A stretch of DNA of 64,000 nt from Desulfosporosinus sp049943955. Lineage in GTDB: Bacteria > Bacillota > Desulfitobacteriia > Desulfitobacteriales > Desulfitobacteriaceae. The position numbers and the translations under genes are program-made. Shown piece by piece: positions 23,859 through 30,993 of the stretch. The notes beneath the pieces are model-generated. The model saw only the letters and a list, made by a program, of their open reading frames with translations, searched no databases and had not been told where the DNA came from. Position 1 is the stretch's first letter, and each line of letters opens with the position of its first letter. Location: NCBI RefSeq assembly GCF_049943955.1, contig NZ_JBNFTW010000007.1, positions 1 to 64,000 of the forward strand, written 5' to 3'.

Positions 23859-25298
23859 ATGGTCTCTGAAAATCAAAAAACAAATCAACAGGAATCTATT
23901 ACAGACTTTAAAACGTCTGTTGGCCAGCATTTTTTGCAACAGATACTCGATAACTCTTATGACTCAATATTTGTTACCGATAGATTTGGCAATGTACTTT
24001 TAGTGAATAAAGGGACCGGAAAATTTATGGGATTAACTACGGATCAATTAATTGGAAAGAATGTTAGAAATTTTGTTAAAAGAGGAGTCTACGATTGGTC
24101 TCCAACCATGCAGGCTATTAAAACTCGTTCGATTGTGTCGGGAATTGTTAGAAACCATCAAGGTGATCAACAAATGGTGACGAGCAAACCATTGATGAAT
24201 GAATCCGATGAAATTGTCATGGTTATAACAAATGCTCGAGACATTGATGTCGTTAATCAATATATAGAAGCCTTAGAAAGAGAAAGAACTACAGCTCATC
24301 TCTATAAAACTGCTGCTAAATACCTTAGTGATTCCGATATGGAGAATAAAGAAATTGTAGCTGAAAGTAAGCAGATGCTGCAGATTTTGAAGAGCAGCAA
24401 TTTTATCGCTAAAACAGATAGTACTGTAATGCTTATTGGTGAGACGGGGACAGGCAAGGAGGTTATGGCAAGACACATCCATAGGAATAGTCTCCGCTCA
24501 AAAGAAACATTTATTCCCGTGAACTGTGCAGCTATTCCCCATGAATTGCTGGAATCGGAGTTTTTTGGCTATGTTCGTGGGGCATTTTCAGGAGCAAACC
24601 CTCAGGGAAAGCCGGGATTGTTCGAAATAGCTAATAGCGGAACGTTGTTTTTAGATGAAATTGCTGAATTACCTCTCTCGATGCAATCAAAAATGCTGAG
24701 AGTTTTAGAATCAGGAGAGGCCAAAAGATTAGGTGATACAAGGACATATCAAGCTAATGTTCGATTTATTGCTGCTACTAATCGAGATTTGAAAACTATG
24801 ATTAATCAAAGGCTATTTAGAAGTGATCTATATTATCGCTTAAATGTAATACCTATAAATTTACCGCCTCTTAAAGAAAGGCCTGAGGATATTTTGGCTT
24901 TAGCCAATAAATTTTTGGCAGATTTAAATAGAAAATATACTTTGCATAAAATACTGTCCAAAAATGCGACACAGGCACTATATAGTTATAATTGGCCAGG
25001 AAATGTACGAGAATTACGAAATGTTATTGAGCGGTTGTTCATAACATCGGCCGGTGATATCTTGAATTTCGAGAAAGATTTTTTCATCAACAGCTTAACA
25101 CGATCTGAATCATTCATGGATAATGATATGTCGGCCAAGAAGCGAATATATCAAGGAACCTTAAAAGATGTTATCAAGGCAGTAGAAGAAGAATATATAA
25201 ACCAAGTTTTAGCAGAATGCGGCGGACGTGTTGGTGAAGCTGCCCAGAAGTTAGGAATTCATCGTTCTATTTTGTATCGAAAAAAGAATAACAAATAA
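23859..25298 (+). CDS. Sigma-54 activator with PAS sensor
   Basis: 479 residues. PAS domain about 27-130 (ILDNSYDSIFVTDRFGNVLL), AAA+ about 165-390 with Walker A GETGTGKE, the sigma-54 loop as GAFSGA (usual GAFTGA), Walker B GTLFLDEIAELPL and FRSDLYYRLNV, and a C-terminal Fis-type helix-turn-helix (GGRVGEAAQKLGIHRSILY). The RocR/BkdR-like build suits an activator of catabolic operons. Lying just downstream of the hydroxyacyl dehydrogenase-hydratase-thiolase operon, it is the likely regulator of the promoter at 20351. It has its own 360-bp upstream spacer. Confidence 0.92.
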   Translation: MVSENQKTNQQESITDFKTSVGQHFLQQILDNSYDSIFVTDRFGNVLLVNKGTGKFMGLTTDQLIGKNVRNFVKRGVYDWSPTMQAIKTRSIVSGIVRNHQGDQQMVTSKPLMNESDEIVMVITNARDIDVVNQYIEALERERTTAHLYKTAAKYLSDSDMENKEIVAESKQMLQILKSSNFIAKTDSTVMLIGETGTGKEVMARHIHRNSLRSKETFIPVNCAAIPHELLESEFFGYVRGAFSGANPQGKPGLFEIANSGTLFLDEIAELPLSMQSKMLRVLESGEAKRLGDTRTYQANVRFIAATNRDLKTMINQRLFRSDLYYRLNVIPINLPPLKERPEDILALANKFLADLNRKYTLHKILSKNATQALYSYNWPGNVRELRNVIERLFITSAGDILNFEKDFFINSLTRSESFMDNDMSAKKRIYQGTLKDVIKAVEEEYINQVLAECGGRVGEAAQKLGIHRSILYRKKNNK

Positions 25299-25345
25299 GT
25301 GAACTATTATGGGCAGCCCAACAATCCGCTCTTATGTGATGAGGG

Positions 25346-26572
25346 TTAGAAGGCGAAATTTCCTTTTTGAAAGACTGGGATTTCTCTTCCATCCCATGTT
25401 TCTCCGATTATCTCTAAATCATTCGTACCAATCATGAAGTCAACGTGTATTAAGGAATCATTGACTCCTAACCCTTGTAATTCTTTTGCATCCATTGCTG
25501 CACTATTCTTAATACATACAGGATAGGCTTTACCTATAGCTAAATGACAAGATGCGTTTTCATCAAAAAGTGTATTGTAAAACAGGATATTTGAATTTGA
25601 GATAGGAGAATCAAAAGGAACTAAAGCAACTTCACCTAAATAATGAGAACCCTCGTCTGTTGCAATGAGATTTTTCAGCGTGTCGTACCCCTTCTTCGCA
25701 GAGAAGGCAACGATTCTCCCATCCTTAAACGTAAAGGAAAAATGTTCGATTAAATTTCCATTGTAATTTAAGGGCTTTGAACTAATGACGGTGCCATTAA
25801 CTCCATTTCGATCAGGCAATGTAAACACTTCTTCTGTAGGCATGTTGGCAATAAATTCAATGCCTTCAGGTGTGAAGTCTGAACCGCCAAGCCATTGGTG
25901 TTTTTGGGAGAGCGAAATGGTTAAATCTGTGCCCAGAGAATTCTTGTAGTGGAGTGATTTAAACGCATAGTTATTGAGAAAATCCAGACTCTTTTTGAGG
26001 TTGATTTTATGGCTATCCCATGCCATAATCGGATTTTCTGTATCAACTCGTACTGTCATGAAAATAGTTTCCCATAGTTTGTTTAGTGCTTCTTCAGGTT
26101 GTAGATCTGGAAAAACTTTTTTAGCCCAGGCTGCGGTGGGAATAGAAACGATACTCCAAACATTTTGATTACTCATAAGATGCTCGCGGTATTCTTTTAA
26201 AGCCATACTGCTTGCTTTTTGGGCTTTCATCATGCGTTCAGGGCTGACACCTTGCATAAGTTCGGGGTCAGAAGCAGAAATAGTTAAGAAAGCAGCTCCC
26301 TGATGAACATAAGAGAGATAAAAATCTTTCTGCCATTCAGGGAATTCATCGAATATTTCATCAGGGGCGTTGAGAAAACGAATTTTTGAAAAGAGTTCGT
26401 CTCTCCATTGAATTATGACATCTCTTGCCCCTTCTTGGAAAGCTGTCTGGGCAATTAAGCGGGCAAATGATGCACATTCAATAGGAGACATAACAACGAG
26501 TGTCTGATTCGGCTGGAGATTTAAGCCGGTTTTTACGATAAGTAACGCGTATTTTTCTAAATTGTTAGCCAT
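25346..26572 (-). CDS. M29 family aminopeptidase
   Basis: 408 residues from ATG 26572 (MANNLEKYALL), preceded by AAAGGAA; an in-frame ATG upstream adds 18 residues without a ribosome site. Motifs of the AmpS/PepS/aminopeptidase T family: NMPTEEVFTLPD (metal Glu), EGSHYLGEVALVP (Glu ligands), ASCHLAIGKAYP and SLIHVDFMIGTNDLEI (His and Asp ligands of the two-metal site). It removes N-terminal amino acids from peptides in the cytoplasm. The gene faces the sigma-54 activator tail to tail and seems to stand alone. Confidence 0.93.
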   Translation of the reverse strand: MANNLEKYALLIVKTGLNLQPNQTLVVMSPIECASFARLIAQTAFQEGARDVIIQWRDELFSKIRFLNAPDEIFDEFPEWQKDFYLSYVHQGAAFLTISASDPELMQGVSPERMMKAQKASSMALKEYREHLMSNQNVWSIVSIPTAAWAKKVFPDLQPEEALNKLWETIFMTVRVDTENPIMAWDSHKINLKKSLDFLNNYAFKSLHYKNSLGTDLTISLSQKHQWLGGSDFTPEGIEFIANMPTEEVFTLPDRNGVNGTVISSKPLNYNGNLIEHFSFTFKDGRIVAFSAKKGYDTLKNLIATDEGSHYLGEVALVPFDSPISNSNILFYNTLFDENASCHLAIGKAYPVCIKNSAAMDAKELQGLGVNDSLIHVDFMIGTNDLEIIGETWDGREIPVFQKGNFAF

Positions 26573-26890
26573 GATACCATTCCTTTCTAGCCAGATTACT
26601 TTCATTAATCCTATCTTCATCAACATTTAATATATGCTAAAATCAAGGGACACATAATCGAAAGATCTTTTGAGATTGAGGCATTCACACACTAGCTCAC
26701 AAACACTTGTTAAATTATAACATATATTTTTTGAAGATTTCTTTATAGATCATATAAACATCTTCAAGATGGAAACTAAACTTTATGTTGAGAAAATAGT
26801 CTGTAAAATTAAAATCGGGAAATATTCCTTAATCTAAAAGAGGATATGATATAATTATTCGGTAATCAAATCAAAGGAGAGTGACATTAA

Positions 26891-27238
26891 ATGTTAAAAC
26901 ATGGAGATTCCCTAAAAAAAGAAACAGTTTTTGAACGCTTCGGGGGAAAAGGAGAACTCCAAATAACTCATTTGCTTAATGTTGATGAATTTAATGGCAA
27001 GGGAAGACTATTTGCCAAAAATGTACTCCTTCCTGGGGCGTCTCTTGGCCTTCATGAGCATGTCGGAGATTTTGAAACTTATGTCATTCTCAGCGGGGAA
27101 GGCCTTTTAAATGACAATGGAGAGCAAAAATCTGTCAAACCCGGAGATGTGATTATTACTCGCAGCGGCGAAAAACATGCTATTGAAAATACGGGGAACC
27201 AGAATTTAGAGTTTTTAGCTCTAGTCATTTTTGACTAG
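26891..27238 (+). CDS. Small cupin-domain protein
   Basis: 115 residues, single cupin barrel. Motif 1 LGLHEHVGDFETYVILSGEG supplies His, His and Glu; motif 2 PGDVIITRSGEKHAIEN supplies the last His, so the metal site looks complete. ATG 26891 follows AAAGGAGAG. Substrate unknown; small cupins are sugar isomerases, dioxygenases or ligand-binding proteins. Confidence 0.85.
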   Translation: MLKHGDSLKKETVFERFGGKGELQITHLLNVDEFNGKGRLFAKNVLLPGASLGLHEHVGDFETYVILSGEGLLNDNGEQKSVKPGDVIITRSGEKHAIENTGNQNLEFLALVIFD

Positions 27239-27552
27239 ATTTCCGATGGATACTTACTTTAAAGACGGATGCTTGTTATTTTGCTAAAACATAAGAATAT
27301 CTAGAGAATATCTGGCAAAACTTCAAAAGAAAGTGGATGAAACGCTCCTCTTGTGGTGGTGGACAGTTTAAATAGAAACTGTTTATTTTACTACAAGGAG
27401 GAGCTTTATATGTTTTAAGTTACTTTTCAATGCAGCTTAACGAGCTAGATAGTTTTAGCATAATGTTTGCATGGCCTTGGTTTTATATGGTAAACTTCAT
27501 TTAATTTAGTTAGGATTTTGACGTTTTTTAAATAGAAAGGCAGGGAAAGTAA
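27239..27552. other. Spacer with imperfect inverted repeat, possible element remnant
   Basis: GCTCCTCTTGTGGT (about 27341) and its near complement ACTACAAGGAGGAGC (about 27393) flank ACAGTTTAAATAGAAACTGT. AAGGAGGAG is followed by an ATG with only one sense codon. Could be an insertion sequence scar; no transposase is seen. Confidence 0.3.
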
Positions 27553-28953
27553 ATGGCCGTTAGACTTAGTAAAGGGCAAAAGGTCGATTTGACTAAAAGC
27601 CATCCGAATTTGCAAGAAATTATTGTTGGCTTGGGGTGGGCTCCGAATGTTTCTAAGAATAGTTATGATTATGATTTAGATGCTTCAGCTTTTCTGTTAA
27701 GTTCCAACGGACTTGTCAATGATGAAAAGGATTTGGTTTTTTATAATAACCCATCTGGTGGCCAGGGTTCTGTTAAACATAGCGGCGACAATAAGAAAGG
27801 GTCTGGAAGCGGAGACGATGAGCAGATCCGAATTAACCTTCAAGCTGTGCCATCATATATTGAAAGAATTGCCTTTACGATTACCATCAATGATGCTCAA
27901 CTAAAGAGACAAAGCTTTGGCGATATAAAAAGCTCTTACGTTCGAATTATTAATGCAAACACCAATGAATTATTGCTAAATTATGACTTAGGTCAGGATT
28001 TTTCAGTCGAAACAGCGATTGTAGCTGCTGAGCTATATCGCCACGGCGGGGAATGGAAATTCCATGCCATAGCAAGTGGGTTCCAAGGTGGTTTGGCAGC
28101 CCTCTGCCGAAATTTTGGGTTGGATGTTGAAGAAGATCAACCGGCAACAAGTAGAAACCTTAGTAATGGAAGAAATTTCTCTTCAGGTAATTATGGAAAT
28201 AGACAAGAGACCAGTGCCGATCATGCAAATTATGGGAGTTCTTATGCGAGCACACCGTATGGACAGACAAACTATCCTTCCTCTGAACTATCCCGAAATT
28301 CAGGGTATCCACAGGATCATGGCGGTCTGACTTGTCCGCGCTGTCATTCGACTCAAATAACAGCAGGAAAGAAAGGATTTGGAATTGGCAAAGCTTTCGT
28401 AGGGGGCATTTTACTAGGGCCCGTTGGCTTGCTGGCCGGTTTTATTGGCAGCAGAAACATGGAATTTGTTTGCTTGAGCTGTCGAGAACGTTGGAATGCG
28501 GCAAGTAATACCAATACTGCTCAGTGGCTCCAACAACAAACGGAAAATGCCAGAAATGTCGTTAATAAGTATATGGGCAAAGACCTTACTGATGCTCTGG
28601 TGGCTGGGAGTGCCTTGGTCGCTATGGCAGACGGAGTAATCGATCCTTCAGAACGAGAGAAACTCATAGACTATTTCAGGACCAGTCAAGAAATGCGCGG
28701 TATAAATATTCGAGATGTTGACAGTCGATTTACCGAATATGTTCAAAGAATTAAAAATGACCCCATGTTAGGTAAAGTCGAAGCATTGAGAGCTGTTGGC
28801 AAAGTCGCAAATAAACCCGAAGCAGCCCGTTTAGTTGCCCGACTATGCTGTGCCATCGGTTTTGCTGATGGAGAATTCTCACCGGTCGAAAAGAATGTCG
28901 TTAGCGAAATATGTCGGGAAGTTCACTTAGATCCCGGAGAATTCATTTATTAA
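27553..28953 (+). CDS. TerD-zinc ribbon-TerB fusion protein
   Basis: 466 residues with three parts. Residues 1-192 are a TerD domain with the Asp-rich calcium sites (SYDYDLDASAFLLSSNG, SGDDEQIRINL). A Ser/Asn/Tyr-rich linker (about 197-257) leads to a zinc ribbon with CPRC at 261-264 and CLSC at 307-310. The ribbon is split by a Gly-rich hydrophobic hairpin (FVGGILLGPVGLLAGFIG), which could insert into membrane. Residues 345-466 are TerB-like with two acidic loops, MADGVIDPSE and FADGEFSPVE. Ter proteins act in stress and tellurite response complexes. YceG-like and TelA genes follow within 6 kb. Confidence 0.9.
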   Translation: MAVRLSKGQKVDLTKSHPNLQEIIVGLGWAPNVSKNSYDYDLDASAFLLSSNGLVNDEKDLVFYNNPSGGQGSVKHSGDNKKGSGSGDDEQIRINLQAVPSYIERIAFTITINDAQLKRQSFGDIKSSYVRIINANTNELLLNYDLGQDFSVETAIVAAELYRHGGEWKFHAIASGFQGGLAALCRNFGLDVEEDQPATSRNLSNGRNFSSGNYGNRQETSADHANYGSSYASTPYGQTNYPSSELSRNSGYPQDHGGLTCPRCHSTQITAGKKGFGIGKAFVGGILLGPVGLLAGFIGSRNMEFVCLSCRERWNAASNTNTAQWLQQQTENARNVVNKYMGKDLTDALVAGSALVAMADGVIDPSEREKLIDYFRTSQEMRGINIRDVDSRFTEYVQRIKNDPMLGKVEALRAVGKVANKPEAARLVARLCCAIGFADGEFSPVEKNVVSEICREVHLDPGEFIY

Positions 28954-29004
28954 ACGATCATGTTTCAAAGTTCATTCTTATAGCAGCTAAGGAAGGGTGG
29001 TTCA

Positions 29005-29412
29005 ATGCGGCTCTGGCATCAAGATCTATTACCCTTCTTGCCTCGCGCCCAACTTCTTGGACAACACCGTGAGTGCTGCGCTTTGCGAGGCAAAGGGTGG
29101 GGAAAAAAGCATTCGACAGTCGATTATGTTTTTGCTTACAACGTCGAAAAACTTGTAAGCTTTCATCGTCTTGTTCTTAAAGAAATGGAACGCCGAGGAT
29201 ACAACCCAGATCAGAAGTGGTATGGCCCTGAATACCGAGGTAAAAATATTGGACCCTGGGCCGGTCTTGCGCTGAGAAAATTAGATATTCCGACATCCGC
29301 TCATATTTACACTGAACATAACAGGGCATACTTAGAAGAATGTTTAGAAAATCTTAGACAGAAAGGGATAGAGCTTAAAGTGCCTTTTAAAGAGGATTCT
29401 TGTCCTCCATAA
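29005..29412 (+). CDS. Pyrimidine-dimer DNA glycosylase-like protein (TIGR02328-type)
   Basis: 135 residues beginning MRLWHQDLLPFLPRAQLLGQ, then HRECCALRGKGWGKKHSTVDYV, the strongly conserved start of a small family related to T4 endonuclease V-like glycosylases. Family assignment is from memory of this N-terminal pattern; activity is not shown. ATG 29005 follows GGAAGGGTGG, 51 bp after the TerD fusion, so the two may be co-transcribed. Confidence 0.7.
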   Translation: MRLWHQDLLPFLPRAQLLGQHRECCALRGKGWGKKHSTVDYVFAYNVEKLVSFHRLVLKEMERRGYNPDQKWYGPEYRGKNIGPWAGLALRKLDIPTSAHIYTEHNRAYLEECLENLRQKGIELKVPFKEDSCPP

Positions 29413-29439
29413 CGTTATATTATACAATAATGTTATGGT

Positions 29440-29469
29440 AATGGTATAAACAAATTAACGCATACCATA
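29440..29469. promoter_or_regulatory. Dyad AATGGTAT-N14-ATACCATA, possible MarR-type operator
   Basis: Lies 90 bp before the exporter gene at 29559. The same half-sites with N13 spacing lie before marR at 35104-35132. A second imperfect dyad (CCATAACGTTAT/ATAATGTTATGG, about 29408-29438) abuts it. Confidence 0.45.
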
Positions 29470-29558
29470 AAAACGTTTAAAATAGTAAAAAGCAATATAG
29501 AGTTGTATTTCTAGACAAAGGATAAACCTAATAACAGACTTTTTTGAGGAGGAAAGCT

Positions 29559-30521
29559 TTGAAAGCCATTATTTTGGGTGTTTTAGCATCATTTTTTTTT
29601 GCTTTCACCTTTGTGCTTAATCGGGCAATGAATCTGGCAGGAGGCAGTTGGGTGTGGAGTGCTGTTCTTCGCTATGAGTTTATGGTGCCTCCGCTGTTTT
29701 TAATTGTTCTTCTCCGGGGAAATTTGAAAATACTTGTTTTGGATTTGGTAAGAAGGCCTTGGTTATGGCTTGGTTGGAGTACTGTTGGCTTTGGCCTGTT
29801 TTATGCTCCTTTATGTTTTGCCGCTGCTTACGGGCCTGCTTGGTTAGTGGCAAGTACGTGGCAAATTACGATTGTTGCTGGTTCTTTACTGGCCCCATTT
29901 TTTTTTGAAGTTGTTTCTTCAGGCAATGGGCTACAAAAAGTACGTTCGAGAATTCCCGTGAAAGGTCTATGGATTTCCCTAATCGTACTGATAGGGGTCG
30001 CTGTTATCCAATGTCAGCAAATTCAACATCTAGCCCTACGGGAGCTCCTGCTTGGGGTGCTTCCGGTCATTGCAGCGGCTTTCGCCTATCCCTTAGGTAA
30101 TCGCAAAATGATGGCAGTTTGCGGGGAACGTTTGGATACCTATCAAAGAGTTCTGGGAATGACATTAGCAAGCCTTCCGTTCTGGCTGATCCTTTCTATC
30201 TATGGCTATATGAGTGCTGGACTTCCTAGTCATCAACAAGTTATTCAATCATTGATTGTAGCTCTGTCGTCCGGTGTAATTGCTACTGTCCTCTTTTTCA
30301 CAGCAACTGATCTTAGCCGAGGCGATCTTCATAAACTTGCCGCAGTTGAAGCAACTCAGTCCGGTGAAATCATTTTTTCGCTCTTGGGAGAGATATTCAT
30401 TTTAAAGGGAAATTACCCCAGCATCATATCAATTATCGGTATTGGACTTGTGATTCTTGGCATGACGCTTCATAGTTTCAATTCTGGAATAAGAAGGAAA
30501 GATGAATCTGTCTCATTATGA
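29559..30521 (+). CDS. EmrE/DMT-superfamily efflux transporter
   Basis: 320 residues, about ten helices, in the arrangement of the 'multidrug resistance efflux transporter' DMT family (FFFAFTFVLNRAMNLAGGSW, GFGLFYAPLCFAAAYGPAWL, AVEATQSGEIIFSLLGEI). The TTG start at 29559 sits 5 nt after GAGGAGG; an upstream in-frame TTG overlaps that site and is rejected. Probably exports small organic compounds; substrate unknown. The dyad upstream suggests control by the MarR protein at 35171. Confidence 0.8.
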   Translation: MKAIILGVLASFFFAFTFVLNRAMNLAGGSWVWSAVLRYEFMVPPLFLIVLLRGNLKILVLDLVRRPWLWLGWSTVGFGLFYAPLCFAAAYGPAWLVASTWQITIVAGSLLAPFFFEVVSSGNGLQKVRSRIPVKGLWISLIVLIGVAVIQCQQIQHLALRELLLGVLPVIAAAFAYPLGNRKMMAVCGERLDTYQRVLGMTLASLPFWLILSIYGYMSAGLPSHQQVIQSLIVALSSGVIATVLFFTATDLSRGDLHKLAAVEATQSGEIIFSLLGEIFILKGNYPSIISIIGIGLVILGMTLHSFNSGIRRKDESVSL

Positions 30522-30619
30522 ATGCTTGCTTGGTGTAAGTGTAAGTATCAGTTCATTGGATTAATGCCATAATTTAAGCAGATGCATTTTAGGAGAATTA
30601 CAGTAAGGGGAGCTAAGGA

Positions 30620-30958
30620 ATGACTATCCAAATCTTTGGCGTCAAGAAATGTTTTGATACCAAAAAGGCAGAACGCTATTTTAAAGAGAGAAGAATTTCT
30701 TATCAATTTATTGATTTAGCACAATTTAGCTTAAGTAAAGGCGAACTGCAAAGTGTTAAGTCTGCAGTTGGTTTAAATAATTTAATTAATTCTGAGGCCA
30801 AAGATTATAAACTATTAATGATGGACCGAATTATTACACCCCAGGGCAAGGAAGAGATGTTATTGAAGCATTCGAGCCTTTATCAAACACCGATTGTACG
30901 TAATGGAAAATTGGCAACAGTAGGATATAAACCGGAGGTATGGGACTCTTGGGTCTAG
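30620..30958 (+). CDS. ArsC/Spx-family small protein (YffB-like)
   Basis: 112 residues with thioredoxin-like fold features: IQIFGVKKCFDTKKAERYF (one Cys at residue 11; CxxT in place of the CxxC of Spx), KLLMMDRIITPQGK and the cis-Pro region YQTPIVRNGKLATVGYKPE. The missing second Cys fits arsenate-reductase-like or YffB proteins more than Spx. Precise role unknown. ATG 30620 follows AGGGGAG. Confidence 0.8.
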   Translation: MTIQIFGVKKCFDTKKAERYFKERRISYQFIDLAQFSLSKGELQSVKSAVGLNNLINSEAKDYKLLMMDRIITPQGKEEMLLKHSSLYQTPIVRNGKLATVGYKPEVWDSWV

Positions 30959-30993
30959 GACAAATCATGGCTTTTCTAAAGAGGTGAAATAGG

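Noticed and set aside
30620..30958. Spx transcription regulator
   Set aside because: The N-terminal redox motif has only one Cys, and the protein is closer to ArsC/YffB types.
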